Counted from the first letter of the stretch, positions 29,266-39,771 are shown. The stretch is DNA of 64,000 nucleotides from Synechococcus sp. UW105 (GCF_900473935.1 NZ_UCNN01000013.1:16697-80696); one strand, 5' to 3'. The notes: generated by a model from the letters alone, not told the origin. Program-made: numbers and translations.

Positions 29266-31038
29266 ATGGTGACGGCAAGTCTCAGCAGTCCAGACCCTTC
29301 TGCTGTGGCTCCGCGACTGTCTCTGCAATGCGAAGCGATCGCAACCGACACCAGCACGATCCGCTCGCTCGACTGGGAGCGCAGTCGCTTCGACATCGAA
29401 TTCGGGCTGCGCAACGGCACCACGTACAACAGCTTTCTGGTGCGAGGTGAACGCACCGCCCTGATCGACACCAGCCACGCCAAATTTCGCGACACCTGGA
29501 TTCCCCTCCTTCAAGAGCAGATCGATCCCAAGGCCATTGATGTCCTGATCGTGAGCCACACCGAACCGGACCACTCCGGTCTGATCGGTGATCTGATCGA
29601 TCTCAATCCCGACATCGAGATTGTCGGTTCAAAGGTGGCGCTCCAGTTCCTCAAAGATCAGGTGCACAGGCCCTTCAGCTCCCGCGCAGTCAAGAGTGGC
29701 GAGACGCTTGATCTCGGCACGAATGCCGACAGTGGCATGCACCACTGCATCGAGTTCCTCAGTGCCCCGAATCTGCACTGGCCAGACACGATCTTCTCGT
29801 TCGACCACGGCACTGGAATCCTCTACACCTGTGACGCCTTCGGCCTGCATTACTGCTCCGACGACGTCTTCGATCGTGATCCCGGCGCCATCGCCCCAGA
29901 CTTTCGCTTCTATTACGACTGCCTGATGGGGCCGAATGCCCGCAGCGTGCTGCAGGCACTGAAGCGGATGGATGGTCTACCTGAGATCAACACCATTGCC
30001 GTCGGTCACGGACCGCTGCTGCGTCATCACCTCAGCCACTGGGTGAGCGACTACCGCGAGTGGAGCGGCCAGCGCAGCAAGGGGGAGAGCTACGCGGCGG
30101 TTTGTTATCTCAGCCAATACGGCTTTTCAGACCGGATCAGTCAGGCGATTGCGCATGGCATCGGCAAGGCAGACGCCCAGGTTCAGCTCGTGGATCTAAG
30201 GGCCACTGATCCACAGGAATTAACAGCACTGATCGGCGATGCCAAAGCCGTCGTGGCACCCACCTGGCCGGCGCAACCGGATAGCGAGCTGCAAGCATCG
30301 ATCGGCACTCTTCTGGCCGCCCTTCATCCCAAGCAGCTGGTAGGGGTCTATGACGCCTTCGGCGGTAACGACGAACCGATCGATGCGGTCGCCGACCAGC
30401 TGCGCAGTCAGGGCCAGAAGCAAGCGTTTGCACCGCTACGGATTCGCCAGCTGCCCCAAGGCAATGACTACCAGCGCTGCGAGGAATCGGGAACCGACCT
30501 CGGCCAACTCTTGACCAAGGCCAAAACGATCGCAGCGATGAAAAGCCTGGACGGCGAGCTGGACAAGGCCCTCGGCCGCATCAGTGGTGGGCTGTATGTC
30601 GTCACTGCCAGCCAAGGAGAGGGTGAATCAAGCCGCCGAAGCGCCATGGTCGCCAGTTGGGTGAGCCAGGCCAGCTTCAAGCCACCGGGCCTCACGGTCG
30701 CCGTCGCCAAGGACCGAGCCATCGAAGCCCTGATGCAAGTGGGAGATCGCTTTGTTCTCAACGTGCTGCGTCAGGACAACCACCAACAACTGCTGCGTCA
30801 TTTCCTCAAGCGTTTTCCTCCCGGCGCCGATCGCTTCTCCGGGGTGAATGTGCTGGACAACGCGGCCGATGGCGGTCCAGTACTCAGTGAGGCCCTGGCC
30901 TACCTGGGTTGCCGTGTGGAACAGCGCATGGAAGGTCCCGACCACTGGATCATCTATGCCGTCGTGGAGCAGGGCAATGTGTCCGACAGTGACGCCAGCA
31001 CGGCAGTGCACCACCGCAAAGTTGGCAATCACTACTGA
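29266..31038 (+). CDS. flv3: Flavodiiron protein, canonical metal site (Flv3-type)
   Basis: A 590-residue A-type diiron protein with a beta-lactamase-like domain (about 1-255), a flavodoxin-like domain (about 265-410) and the cyanobacterial C-terminal flavin-reductase domain (about 425-590; GGLYVVTASQGEGESSRRSA). The diiron ligands follow the classical pattern: HTEPDHSGL, GHGPLLRHH and the Asp in YTCDAFGLH. That points to Flv3 rather than Flv1. With Flv1 it reduces O2 to water with electrons from photosystem I, protecting cells in changing light. flv1 follows after one small gene in the same operon. Confidence 0.93.
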   Translation: MVTASLSSPDPSAVAPRLSLQCEAIATDTSTIRSLDWERSRFDIEFGLRNGTTYNSFLVRGERTALIDTSHAKFRDTWIPLLQEQIDPKAIDVLIVSHTEPDHSGLIGDLIDLNPDIEIVGSKVALQFLKDQVHRPFSSRAVKSGETLDLGTNADSGMHHCIEFLSAPNLHWPDTIFSFDHGTGILYTCDAFGLHYCSDDVFDRDPGAIAPDFRFYYDCLMGPNARSVLQALKRMDGLPEINTIAVGHGPLLRHHLSHWVSDYREWSGQRSKGESYAAVCYLSQYGFSDRISQAIAHGIGKADAQVQLVDLRATDPQELTALIGDAKAVVAPTWPAQPDSELQASIGTLLAALHPKQLVGVYDAFGGNDEPIDAVADQLRSQGQKQAFAPLRIRQLPQGNDYQRCEESGTDLGQLLTKAKTIAAMKSLDGELDKALGRISGGLYVVTASQGEGESSRRSAMVASWVSQASFKPPGLTVAVAKDRAIEALMQVGDRFVLNVLRQDNHQQLLRHFLKRFPPGADRFSGVNVLDNAADGGPVLSEALAYLGCRVEQRMEGPDHWIIYAVVEQGNVSDSDASTAVHHRKVGNHY

Positions 31039-31104
31039 GAGCCATGCAGCATTGGCCTCGACCAGCTCCGGTCCTCAGACCATCCGACAGGATCTGAAAC
31101 AGCT

Positions 31105-31542
31105 TTGAGCACACCAGACAAGTTTTCACCTGAAGCCGAGCTGTTTCTCGACAGCTGTGAGAGCCCACACGCGCTCGCTCGCGCCATTGATGGGCGCGAA
31201 TCCAAACGGTTTGGCCTGCTGCTGAAAGCCAATCAGCGCATCATTCGCAGCAACAAGATCAGGGCACTGGCCGTGTATTGCATCGGGCTCACGCTCGGTG
31301 CCCTCTCGGGCAAAAGCATGGCGCTCGTCTATCTCAGCCTGTTCCTGATCGTCATCCTGTTGCTGCTCAGCAGACGCAAAAAAGACAGAGCCATCAACCA
31401 GGCGGTCGAGTCACGGATCAGCACCCTCCGCAAGCTCGGACTGATCAATGTCTGCCTCTCCCAGCACCACGACAAGGACATCAAACAGATGGAATTAGCT
31501 CTGGGGCTCAGACCACTGCCAGAACATGAACGAGGATCGTGA
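31105..31542 (+). CDS. Small two-helix membrane protein between flv3 and flv1
   Basis: A 145-residue protein starting at TTG 31105. It has a soluble N-terminus, two adjacent hydrophobic helices (RALAVYCIGLTLGALSG and ALVYLSLFLIVILLLL, about residues 53-90), then a basic loop and a helical tail. No family is recognised. It begins 66 bases after flv3 and ends 3 bases before flv1, so it is almost certainly co-transcribed with them. A role in membrane anchoring or regulation of the flavodiiron pair is possible but only inferred from position. Confidence 0.65.
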   Translation: MSTPDKFSPEAELFLDSCESPHALARAIDGRESKRFGLLLKANQRIIRSNKIRALAVYCIGLTLGALSGKSMALVYLSLFLIVILLLLSRRKKDRAINQAVESRISTLRKLGLINVCLSQHHDKDIKQMELALGLRPLPEHERGS

Positions 31543-31545
31543 ACG

Positions 31546-33387
31546 ATGACGGCAGCAACGATGGAGAACCGGGCCTCAGACCAGTGTCAGGTGCTGAACC
31601 TACCGATCACGAATGGACTGATCAGCCTGCGTGCGCTGAGCCCCCAGCGTCTACGTTTCGAGCTGGAATACGCCCTGGAGCGGGGGAGCACCGCCAATAG
31701 TTTCCTGTTCGACGCTGGTGTCGACAGCCACGGCACGGAACAGCCCGCGGTGCTGGTCCACCCACCAGGTGGGGCCTATGCCGATGTGTTCCTACCTGCC
31801 CTGGCCGAAGCACTGCCTGAGGATTGCGACACGCTGCAGGTGGTGGTTGGTCACGTCAACCCCAACCGGGTTGCCCTGCTGCGTGCCCTGGCCGACACCT
31901 ATGCCCAGCTGAGCCTGATCTGCTCCAACCCGGGGGCCAAATTGCTGCAAGAGCTTTGGCAGCAACGGAAACCGCTCTCGCCAGGAGAACCAGACAACCG
32001 GCCGCCTCTGCCGTCTCTGCCGACGCTGCAGGTCGTCCGTCAGGAGCAGCGCATTCCGCTCAGCCACGGCCACAGCCTGCAACTGCTGCCAGCCCCCACC
32101 CCTCGCTGGCCAGGTGGCCTGCTCGCCTTTGAAGAGAGCGAAGGCCTGCTGATGAGCGACAAGCTCTTGTCAGCCCATGTGTGCACATCGGAGTGGGCAG
32201 AGAGCAGCCGCAACGCCACCGAAGAAGAGCGACGGCACTTCTACGACTCTCTGATGGCACCGATGGCCACCCAAGTGGACGCGGTGATCGAACGGCTTGA
32301 GGAGCTCGACATCCGCACGATCGCGCCAGGCCATGGCCCCGCCATTGAAGACAGCTGGCGCAGTTTGCTCAGCGACTACCGACGTTGGGGTGAAAGCCAG
32401 CAAAAAGCTGCCCTGAATGTGGCCCTGCTGTTCGCCAGCGCTTACGGCAACACCGCTGCGATCGCCGATGCTCTGGCCCGTGGCGTCAGCCGCACCGGTG
32501 TTCGTGTGACCAGCCTCAACTGCGAATTCACTCCTGCTGATGAGCTAGTGGCCACCATCCGTTCCGCCGATGCAATTCTGATCGGCTCGCCGACGCTGGG
32601 GGGACACGCCCCTACGCCCATCGTTTCGGCGCTGGGGACGGTGCTGGCAGAGGGGGATCGCAACAAACCCGTGGGGGTGTTCGGCAGCTTCGGCTGGAGC
32701 GGTGAAGCCCTCGATCTGCTGGAGAGCAAGCTGCGCGATGGCGGCTTCAGTTTCGGCTTCGAACCGATCCGAATCAAATTCAGCCCCGATGCCGCCACGG
32801 TGCACACCCTGGAAGAAACCGGCACCCGTTTCGCCCGTGGCCTGCAGCAGGAGCAACGCAAACAACAGCGCCGCAGCGCCGGTGGCCTGAGCGAAAGCCG
32901 CAGTGATCCCGCCGTGCTTGCCCTGGGCCGGGTGGTCGGCTCACTCTGCGTGCTCACCGCCAGAAAAGGTCAGGAAAACACAGCCCTAACGGGAGCCATG
33001 GTGGCCAGCTGGGTGAGTCAGGCCAGCTTCACACCACCTGGAATCACCGTGGCTGTCGCCAAGGACCGTGCTGTGGAAGCCCTGCTGCACAAGGGGGATC
33101 GCTTTGCCCTGAACGTGCTGGCAGAGGGTCGCGAAACCAGCACGATGAAACAGTTCCTGCAGCCCTTTTCCCCAGGGGCCGATCGCTTCGCAGGCCTGGA
33201 ACTCTCCAGCAGTCCTTATGACCAACCACTGCTCCCCGAAGCCCTTGCCTGGCTTGACGGCGAAGTGAAACAGCGGATGGAATGTGGTGACCATTGGCTG
33301 ATCTACGCCGAGGTGAGCCACGGCAGCCTGCTCGACAGCGAGGCGACGACGGCGGTGCACCAACGACGCAGCGGTGCCAACTACTGA
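31546..33387 (+). CDS. flv1: Flavodiiron protein, non-canonical metal site (Flv1-type)
   Basis: A 613-residue protein with the same three-domain layout as the gene at 29266: lactamase-like, flavodoxin-like (FASAYGNTAAIADALARGV) and flavin reductase. The diiron motif is replaced: VVVGHVNPNRVALLRAL stands where HxExDH is expected, a substitution characteristic of Flv1-type partners. Flv1 and Flv3 act as a pair in light-driven O2 reduction. The sequence from VASWVSQASF onward is nearly the same in both proteins, as expected for paralogues. Operon with flv3 and the small membrane protein. Confidence 0.93.
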   Translation: MTAATMENRASDQCQVLNLPITNGLISLRALSPQRLRFELEYALERGSTANSFLFDAGVDSHGTEQPAVLVHPPGGAYADVFLPALAEALPEDCDTLQVVVGHVNPNRVALLRALADTYAQLSLICSNPGAKLLQELWQQRKPLSPGEPDNRPPLPSLPTLQVVRQEQRIPLSHGHSLQLLPAPTPRWPGGLLAFEESEGLLMSDKLLSAHVCTSEWAESSRNATEEERRHFYDSLMAPMATQVDAVIERLEELDIRTIAPGHGPAIEDSWRSLLSDYRRWGESQQKAALNVALLFASAYGNTAAIADALARGVSRTGVRVTSLNCEFTPADELVATIRSADAILIGSPTLGGHAPTPIVSALGTVLAEGDRNKPVGVFGSFGWSGEALDLLESKLRDGGFSFGFEPIRIKFSPDAATVHTLEETGTRFARGLQQEQRKQQRRSAGGLSESRSDPAVLALGRVVGSLCVLTARKGQENTALTGAMVASWVSQASFTPPGITVAVAKDRAVEALLHKGDRFALNVLAEGRETSTMKQFLQPFSPGADRFAGLELSSSPYDQPLLPEALAWLDGEVKQRMECGDHWLIYAEVSHGSLLDSEATTAVHQRRSGANY

Positions 33388-33423
33388 GACATCAAGACGC
33401 GGAGCACCCCGAGAGGAGCTAAC

Positions 33424-33438
33424 TCATAGTCGTTATGA
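33424..33438. promoter_or_regulatory. Short palindrome upstream of the rubrerythrin gene
   Basis: TCATA and TATGA arms flank five bases, 41 bases before the ATG at 33480. The size and position suit a Fur/PerR-type or other dimeric regulator, but the match to known boxes is weak and chance is possible. Confidence 0.25.
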
Positions 33439-33479
33439 CTTAGGGCTACGATGAGGGCATCGACTCCCACCCTCTCTCC

Positions 33480-34193
33480 ATGGACCTCTCCAAACCCACG
33501 ACCCACGCCAACCTCGAAGCCGCCTTCGGGGGCGAGAGCATGGCCAACCGCAAATACCTCTTCTTTGCCGATGTGGCCAAGAAGCTGGGGCACAGCGAAC
33601 TGGCCAAACTCTTTCGCGACACCGCCGCCCAGGAAACCGAACACGCCTTCGCCCACTTCCGCCTGCTCCACCCCGAGCTGGTGGTGAATGATCCCGCCAC
33701 GCTCAGCGACGCCGACAAGCAGGCCCTACTCAGCCGCTGCCTGGAGTTGGCGATCGAAGGTGAAACCTATGAATTCACCACCATGTATCCAGAGTTCGCC
33801 GCCCAAGCGCGCAGCGATCGGGATGGTGGCGCCGCAGCGGAATTCAACGACCAGATCGATGAATCCAAGGAGCACGCCGGCATCTTCCACACCGCCGCCA
33901 AAAATTTCGGCCTACTGGCTCCGATCGAGCAGCACCACGCCGAGCGCTATGGGGTGGCCCTACAGGCATTTCAGGGCAAAGGAACTGCAGGCGAAGCCTC
34001 CGAGCCCGTGCCAGGCCAATGGATCTGCAAGCTGTGCTCGATGATTTACGACCCCGCCGTAGGCGACCCAGATTCCGGCATCGCAGCTGGTACTCCCTTC
34101 GAAGCCATTCCTGACGACTGGCAGTGTCCGATCTGCGGCGCCCGCAAAGCCAGCTTTGTGCCCTACCGGGAAGCAGAGCTGAAAACAAACTGA
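33480..34193 (+). CDS. Rubrerythrin with C-terminal rubredoxin domain
   Basis: A 237-residue peroxide-detoxifying protein. Residues 1-170 are a ferritin-like four-helix diiron domain with ExxH motifs ([23 protein letters not shown]). Residues about 180-235 are a rubredoxin domain with two CxxC pairs ([30 protein letters not shown]). It probably reduces hydrogen peroxide with electrons passed through the rubredoxin iron. It follows flv1 by 92 bases with a possible regulatory palindrome between them, extending the oxygen-protection cluster. Confidence 0.94.
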   Translation: MDLSKPTTHANLEAAFGGESMANRKYLFFADVAKKLGHSELAKLFRDTAAQETEHAFAHFRLLHPELVVNDPATLSDADKQALLSRCLELAIEGETYEFTTMYPEFAAQARSDRDGGAAAEFNDQIDESKEHAGIFHTAAKNFGLLAPIEQHHAERYGVALQAFQGKGTAGEASEPVPGQWICKLCSMIYDPAVGDPDSGIAAGTPFEAIPDDWQCPICGARKASFVPYREAELKTN

Positions 34194-34244
34194 ACAAGGG
34201 CTAGGGCGTTCAGACTTCAGACCTGCGCGCCCTGCCTTGAAGTG

Positions 34245-34769
34245 ATGCTCTCTTCTGCCCCAGGCCTACTGGTGATCGCTGCCAGCAACGGTGAGAACCT
34301 CAAGCTGGCACAGCGATTCGTTGAAGCCACCCAAAAGCTCGACACCACCGCAGACCTGCTTGATCTCACCACGATCGACCTTCCCCTCTTCACCCCCCGG
34401 GCCCAACAAGGAGAAACACCGGCCGCCATCGCAGCTCTCCAGGCACAACTGTTAGCAGCACCACGATGGGTGATCTGCGCTCCGGAATACAACGGCTCGA
34501 TTCCGCCCTGCCTAACCAACGCGATCGCCTGGTTATCGGTGCAAGGGGACGACTTCAGGGCCCTATTCAATGGCCGGCCAATCGCGATGGCGACCTTCTC
34601 AGGCGGTGGCGGCATGGAACTGCTGCTGTCGCTGCGCATCCAGCTCACCCACCTCGGCGCCCAAGTGGTGGGCCGCCAGTTGCTCAGCAACCATGCCAAA
34701 CCCCCGAAAGACGACAGCATCGCCGACCTGCTGCAGCGTCTTCTGCAAATGACACCTCTCCAACTCTGA
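34245..34769 (+). CDS. NADPH-dependent FMN reductase family flavoprotein
   Basis: A 174-residue flavodoxin-fold protein. The FMN-phosphate loop region is VIAASNGENLKLAQRF, where ASxRxxS is usual. The conserved PEYNxSxPxxLxNAIxW motif appears as APEYNGSIPPCLTNAIAWL at about residue 83, and FSGGGGMELLLSLRIQL follows. Members reduce FMN, quinones, azo dyes or chromate with NAD(P)H. It lies between rubrerythrin and pirin in one orientation, consistent with redox stress, but the physiological substrate is unknown. Confidence 0.82.
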   Translation: MLSSAPGLLVIAASNGENLKLAQRFVEATQKLDTTADLLDLTTIDLPLFTPRAQQGETPAAIAALQAQLLAAPRWVICAPEYNGSIPPCLTNAIAWLSVQGDDFRALFNGRPIAMATFSGGGGMELLLSLRIQLTHLGAQVVGRQLLSNHAKPPKDDSIADLLQRLLQMTPLQL

Positions 34770-34806
34770 GCCGATCACGCGGCATCACCTCCCCAACGGC
34801 GAAGCC

Positions 34807-35556
34807 ATGACCGAACCAGCATCGATCAGTGATTCCGACCTGGTGCTCCGCCCTGCCGGAGAACGCTTCCACAGCGAGCGAGGCTGGCTCAACTCTTGGC
34901 ACAGCTTTTCCTTTGCAGGTCATCACCATCCCGATTGGATGGGCTTCGGACCGCTGCAGGTGATCAACGACGACGTGATCGCGGCAGGCCAGGGCTTTGG
35001 CATGCATCCCCACCGCGACATGGAAATCATCACCGTGATGGTGGAAGGCCAACTCAACCATCGCGACTCGATGGGTCACAGCGGGGTGATTCACGCTGGC
35101 GATGTGCAGCGCATGAGCGCCGGCACGGGCATCGTGCACAGCGAAGTGAACGAAGGAGACGTGCCCTGCAGGCTGCTGCAGGTTTGGATCGAACCAGACG
35201 AACTTGGCCTCTCGCCGAGCTACGAACAACGCCAAATCGCCATCGGCACCGACTGGACACCGCTGATCGCTCCGAACCAGCCAGAGGTGATGGCGATCGC
35301 CAGACCCGTGCAGATCTGGCGTGCCCAGCCCCCAGTCGGCGCAGAGCTGCCCCTGCCTGCGTTTGGTGACGAGAACGCCTGGATCCAAATGATCGACGGC
35401 AACGCCGAGCTCACAGGCGAAGCAGCAAACGCACCCATCCAGCTGGGGCGGGGCGACGGCATCGGCCTGCTCAAAAGCACCACCCACTGCAGCCTGCGCA
35501 GCAGCAGTGGCAGCAGCAGTGATCGTTGCGATGCCCTGCTGTTTCTCCTGAGCTGA
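34807..35556 (+). CDS. Pirin-family bicupin protein
   Basis: A 249-residue protein. The N-terminal cupin holds the pirin metal ligands in GFGMHPHRDMEIITVMVEG, the histidine in VIHAGDVQRMSAG and GIVHSEVNEG; the opening GWLNSWHSFSFAGHHHP is also typical. The second cupin is more degenerate. YhhW-like bacterial pirins act as quercetin dioxygenases in vitro, while others regulate or are redox sensors. The preceding FMN-reductase gene ends 38 bases upstream. Confidence 0.9.
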   Translation: MTEPASISDSDLVLRPAGERFHSERGWLNSWHSFSFAGHHHPDWMGFGPLQVINDDVIAAGQGFGMHPHRDMEIITVMVEGQLNHRDSMGHSGVIHAGDVQRMSAGTGIVHSEVNEGDVPCRLLQVWIEPDELGLSPSYEQRQIAIGTDWTPLIAPNQPEVMAIARPVQIWRAQPPVGAELPLPAFGDENAWIQMIDGNAELTGEAANAPIQLGRGDGIGLLKSTTHCSLRSSSGSSSDRCDALLFLLS

Positions 35557-35803
35557 TGGGTCCGACAGGGGCACACACCATCCCTAGCGCCCAGCAACAA
35601 GCCGACCAGCATCAACGTTGATGACATAGGTAGCGTAAGTAACAACATTTCCTAGCCAGATACCCTCTCCAGAAAAGGAAAGCAGACTTTTCGTGGCAGC
35701 CTGATTGCAATCAATCAGTTGATCCCAAAGAGATTGAAAAATTCTCTTGCACACCACATCTTGTGCCCTGAAATAGCAAGGTGCTCAAGCCCCGCGGACC
35801 TCG

Positions 35804-36007
35804 ATGAGATCTGACATCGCTCTCAAAACGATTCGGTACAGCGGCTTCGTGCTGGTGGAGCAGGCCAACCACTCATGGCAAGTGAGGCCGGAACGCAGCC
35901 CGATGACTGTTCTTCCTTTTCGGACACCCACCTGCTCGCTGGAGGATGTGAAAGCACTCATCGACTGGAAACTGTCTCAGGAGGAGCAGCTGATCAGGGT
36001 CGCCTGA
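35804..36007 (+). CDS. Small conserved-type hypothetical protein
   Basis: A 67-residue protein. The pattern (SGFVLVEQANHSWQVRPERS, an aromatic beta-rich start, then a helical DVKALIDWKLSQEEQ) looks like a folded domain and resembles small proteins found in marine Synechococcus and Prochlorococcus. No function is known. The 247 bases before it show no other gene. Confidence 0.55.
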   Translation: MRSDIALKTIRYSGFVLVEQANHSWQVRPERSPMTVLPFRTPTCSLEDVKALIDWKLSQEEQLIRVA

Positions 36008-36034
36008 CACCCTGCAGCTCCTCCTTCAAACAGT

Positions 36035-36253
36035 TCAGGCAGCCTGAGGAGGCGGGGTTGGCGAATCCTGCAGCTGGAATGGAAGCACCAGGGTGGCCCA
36101 GCGCTCAGGCCGTTCAGGACGCTGACGACGCGCTTGACGCACGCCGAAAGGAACGCGCACGACGTTGGTGCCTTCCATTTGCAGGGTGTGACCCCGCTCA
36201 AGAGCCGACTCCAAACAATCAGGCAACGCCGGTGTGGTGGATTTGATGGTCAT
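36035..36253 (-). CDS. Small hypothetical protein
   Basis: A 72-residue protein from the ATG at 36253. A helix-rich start (PALPDCLESALERGHTLQME) is followed by a basic stretch (VRQARRQRPERPERW) and a proline-rich tail. It shows picocyanobacterial codon use and a plausible short fold, but no family is recognised. It ends 28 bases from the convergent gene at 35804. An upstream TTG at 36292 could lengthen it by 13 residues. Confidence 0.5.
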   Translation of the reverse strand: MTIKSTTPALPDCLESALERGHTLQMEGTNVVRVPFGVRQARRQRPERPERWATLVLPFQLQDSPTPPPQAA

Positions 36254-36348
36254 GGTCCCCCTGCGATGAAGCAGATGCCGAACAGTGTGCAAACACTTTT
36301 CGTTCTACAGAGAAAACCGAAAGGTATTTTTTCGATTTCGATGAAAAT

Positions 36349-39312
36349 TTAACCTGACAGCTGCTGATCCGCCAGATCTGCCACTGAAGGACAGGTGCAG
36401 ACAAGGTTGCGATCGCCGTAAGCGTTATCGATGCGGGCAACATGGGGCCAGAATTTGTACTCACGCTGATCCGCCAAGGGAAAGGCGGCCTGGGCTCGGC
36501 TGTATGGCCGATCCCAGCTCTCAGCAGTCACGGCCGCAAGAGTATGGGGAGCCCGCTTCAGCGGGTTATCGGTTGGATCACTGGCGCCGGTTTCGATCGC
36601 CGCCGCTTCGGCCCGGATCGCGATCATTGCTTCACAGAACCGATCCAGTTCAGGCAGGCTTTCACTTTCAGTCGGCTCCACCATCACGGTGCCGGCCACA
36701 GGCCAGCTCACGGTTGGGGCATGGAAGCCGTAGTCCATCAGGCGCTTGGCGATGTCATCCACCTCAAGGCCTGCTGTGCGCTTGAGCTCGCGCAGATCAA
36801 GGATGCATTCATGGGCCACTAAGCCGCCTTCACCACGGAAGAGCACCGGGAAATGCGGATCAAGCCGCCGGGCCATGTAATTCGCGGCAAGAAGAGCGAT
36901 CGCGGTGGCCTTGCGCAGGCCATGCGGACCCATCAGACGCAGGTACATCCAACTAATCGGCAGGATGCCGGCACTGCCCCAGGGCGCGGCCGACACCGCA
37001 CTGATTGCCTCGTTGCCACCACATGCAGCCAGGGGGTGCCCAGGCAGGAAGGGGAGCAGATGCTCCGCCACACCAATCGGTCCAACACCGGGCCCGCCGC
37101 CGCCGTGGGGAATGCAGAAGGTCTTATGCAAGTTCAGATGACAGACATCGGCTCCATAGGCTCCGGGCCGGCACAAGCCCACCTGGGCATTGAGATTGGC
37201 GCCGTCGAGATACACCTGACCACCGTGGGCATGCACACAGGCACAGATCTCGCGGATCCCCGGTTCGAAGACACCGTGGGTGGAGGGGTAGGTGACCATC
37301 AAGGCCGCCAGACGCTCGCCGTGCTGCTCGGCCTTGGCCTGCAGATCGACGAGATCAATATTGCCGTGCTGGTCGCAAGCGACCGGTACCACCCGCAAAC
37401 CTGCCATCACTGCACTGGCCGGGTTGGTGCCGTGGGCGCTGGTAGGAATCAAACAAACATCCCTGCCCACGTCACCGCGGGAGAGATGCCAGGCTCGGAT
37501 CACCAACAAGCCGGCGTATTCCCCCTGAGAACCGGCATTGGGCTGCAGCGACACGCCTGCAAAGCCAGTAAGAGCAGCCAACCAAGTTTCCAGATCGGCC
37601 ACCATCTGGCTCAGACCAGCCAGCTGTTCCGGCGGAGCAAATGGATGCAGGGCAGCGAATCCATGCCAACTGACTGGAGCGAGCTCAGCAGCAGCATTGA
37701 GCTTCATCGTGCAGCTGCCCAGGGGAATCATGCTGTGCACCAGCGACAGATCCCTACTCACCAGCTTCTGGATGTAGCGAAGCAGCTCCGTTTCGCTGCG
37801 ATGGTGATGAAAGACCGGTTGCTGAAGCCAGGTGTCCTCGCGTAGGGGAACACCGGGGAGAGCCGCTTGTAGCGCCGCATCTCCAAGCAACACCGGCAGC
37901 GCATCGCCAGCCGGCGGCAGCGGGGCAGCGCCGGCCGCCTGGGCCAGAATCGCCAGCAGGGCATCAACCTCCGCAGCATCGCTGCATTCATCCAGGCTGA
38001 TCCCGAAGCCCTCGGCTTGATCTGGAGCAGCACCATCGGGGAGGACCCGCAGGTTGTATCCCTGTTCCGTCGCCAGACGATGCACGGCAGGAGCCTGCAC
38101 ACACCGCACATCCACACCGTCAAAACGACAGCCCGCGGCCAAGGGATAACCCAATTGGCGCAGCCCTGCTTCCAATCGAAGGCGGAGATCGACAAGCTGT
38201 CGAGCGATCGCCTCCAAGCCATCCGGTCCATGGTGAACCGCATAGAAGGACGCCATCACCGCCAACAACACCTGGGCGGTGCAAATGTTGCTCGTGGCCT
38301 TGTCCCGTCGGATGTGCTGCTCACGGGTCTGAAGGGCGAGCCGCAACGCTGGCCGCCCTTCCGCATCGCGGGACTGACCGACGATCCGTCCCGGCACCTG
38401 ACGCTTGAAGGCTTCACGGGTTGCGAAAAAAGCAGCATGGGGACCACCGCCCCCCATGGGAACACCGAAACGCTGGGCACTGCCCACGGCGATGTCGGCC
38501 CCCAGCTGACCCACCGGGGCCAGCAGCACCTGGGCAAAGGGATCGACCGCAACCGTCGCCAGAGCCTGATGGGCATGGGCCTGGGCGATGACTGCGGTTG
38601 GATCCCACAGCCGGCCGCAACGACCGGGAAGCTGCAGCAACATGCCGAACACATCTTGATCCCAGCGGAAGGCCTCGGGCTCCGCCACGTCGATCACCAC
38701 CCCAAGCGGTTCTGCCCGGGTCTGCAACACCGCCAAGGTTTGGGGAAGCACGGCAGCATCCACCAGGAATCGCTTGGCCTCAGGCCTTGTGCACACAGCG
38801 AGGCTGAGGCCCATCGCCTCAGCGCATGCGGTGGCCTCGTCTAACAGCGAAGCATTGGCGATCGGAAGTCCGGTCAGTTCGCTGATCAGCGTCTGAAAAT
38901 TGAGCAGGGCCTCCAACCGTCCCTGAGCAATCTCCGCCTGATAAGGGGTGTAAGCGGTGTACCAAGCGGGGTTCTCCAGCACATGGCGCTTGATCAGTGA
39001 TGGCGTGGCTGTGTCGTGATAGCCAAGACCAATCAATGAGCGCCGCACCCGATTGCGGGATCCAATCACCCGCAATTCAGCCAAGGCTTCGGCCTCACCA
39101 CAGCCCAGCGGCATGCTCTCCACAGGCGGAGCGGCATCAAGAATCGCCCCAGGAACGACTGCGCTAACAAAGGCGTCGAGATCGGCAAAGCCAAGCGACT
39201 CCAGCATCGTTTGCTGGTCCGCCTCACTCGGGCCGACATGCCGTTGCACAAATGGCGAAAGCGAGGAAACCGTTTCTGCGGCAGAAGACGGGCGCTGTTC
39301 AAGCTGCGTCAA
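36349..39312 (-). CDS. gcvP: Glycine dehydrogenase (decarboxylating), P-protein of glycine cleavage system
   Basis: A 987-residue PLP enzyme that decarboxylates glycine and passes the aminomethyl group to the lipoyl arm of GcvH; in cyanobacteria it serves photorespiratory glycine turnover. It is the fused alpha-beta form. The PLP lysine lies in [18 protein letters not shown] in the C-terminal half, and the N-terminal half has [19 protein letters not shown] and [15 protein letters not shown] motifs. I prefer the TTG at 39312 ([13 protein letters not shown]), because the ATG at 39384 would overlap gcvH by 26 bases and add residues without family similarity. It lies directly after gcvH in the same direction. 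Confidence 0.97.
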   Translation of the reverse strand: MTQLEQRPSSAAETVSSLSPFVQRHVGPSEADQQTMLESLGFADLDAFVSAVVPGAILDAAPPVESMPLGCGEAEALAELRVIGSRNRVRRSLIGLGYHDTATPSLIKRHVLENPAWYTAYTPYQAEIAQGRLEALLNFQTLISELTGLPIANASLLDEATACAEAMGLSLAVCTRPEAKRFLVDAAVLPQTLAVLQTRAEPLGVVIDVAEPEAFRWDQDVFGMLLQLPGRCGRLWDPTAVIAQAHAHQALATVAVDPFAQVLLAPVGQLGADIAVGSAQRFGVPMGGGGPHAAFFATREAFKRQVPGRIVGQSRDAEGRPALRLALQTREQHIRRDKATSNICTAQVLLAVMASFYAVHHGPDGLEAIARQLVDLRLRLEAGLRQLGYPLAAGCRFDGVDVRCVQAPAVHRLATEQGYNLRVLPDGAAPDQAEGFGISLDECSDAAEVDALLAILAQAAGAAPLPPAGDALPVLLGDAALQAALPGVPLREDTWLQQPVFHHHRSETELLRYIQKLVSRDLSLVHSMIPLGSCTMKLNAAAELAPVSWHGFAALHPFAPPEQLAGLSQMVADLETWLAALTGFAGVSLQPNAGSQGEYAGLLVIRAWHLSRGDVGRDVCLIPTSAHGTNPASAVMAGLRVVPVACDQHGNIDLVDLQAKAEQHGERLAALMVTYPSTHGVFEPGIREICACVHAHGGQVYLDGANLNAQVGLCRPGAYGADVCHLNLHKTFCIPHGGGGPGVGPIGVAEHLLPFLPGHPLAACGGNEAISAVSAAPWGSAGILPISWMYLRLMGPHGLRKATAIALLAANYMARRLDPHFPVLFRGEGGLVAHECILDLRELKRTAGLEVDDIAKRLMDYGFHAPTVSWPVAGTVMVEPTESESLPELDRFCEAMIAIRAEAAAIETGASDPTDNPLKRAPHTLAAVTAESWDRPYSRAQAAFPLADQREYKFWPHVARIDNAYGDRNLVCTCPSVADLADQQLSG

Positions 39313-39358
39313 ATCGCTCTCGCCGATTCGTGAACGATCGACTGTAAAAAAAAGCGGC

Positions 39359-39748
39359 TCAGGCAGCGGCCACTTTGGACGCATATGTGACCGAATCCAT
39401 CAGCTCCTGCAGCTGAGCCAGATCAGAGGGACGCACCGCCAGCAACCAGCCCTGGCCATGAGGGTTGTTCTGCAGTTCTTCTGGGCTAGCGAGCACTGAT
39501 TCGTTGCGCTCCACAACCTCACCACTGACAGGGGCATACATCTCCTCCACCGCCTTCACCGATTCCACGGTGCCAAAACTGCTACCGCGGCTGAGACTGG
39601 ACCCCACCTCGGGCAAATCCACAAAGACGATGTCCCCCAACTGATCCACAGCGAAAGCACTCAGCCCGATACGCACCAGATCGCCATCGGCATGGGCGTA
39701 TTCGTGGCTATCGGCGTAGCGAAACTGCTCAGGAAAATCAAAGGCCAT
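39359..39748 (-). CDS. gcvH: Glycine cleavage system H protein
   Basis: A 129-residue lipoyl-carrier protein. The lipoylation lysine lies in [19 protein letters not shown] near residue 62, with the usual flanking glutamates. The N-terminus [19 protein letters not shown] and the C-terminal [15 protein letters not shown] are canonical. The ATG at 39748 fits the family start; nine further codons upstream are open. It shuttles the aminomethyl group from GcvP to GcvT, which is not in this window. It starts 24 bases after the PLP-enzyme gene and is followed by gcvP. Confidence 0.97.
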   Translation of the reverse strand: MAFDFPEQFRYADSHEYAHADGDLVRIGLSAFAVDQLGDIVFVDLPEVGSSLSRGSSFGTVESVKAVEEMYAPVSGEVVERNESVLASPEELQNNPHGQGWLLAVRPSDLAQLQELMDSVTYASKVAAA

Positions 39749-39771
39749 GGGGCCGGGAGCGGGCAAAAACC

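Noticed and set aside
36853..37845. 330-codon open frame on the plus strand
   Set aside because: It lies entirely antisense to gcvP, whose protein is strongly conserved; the antisense product has no domain pattern.
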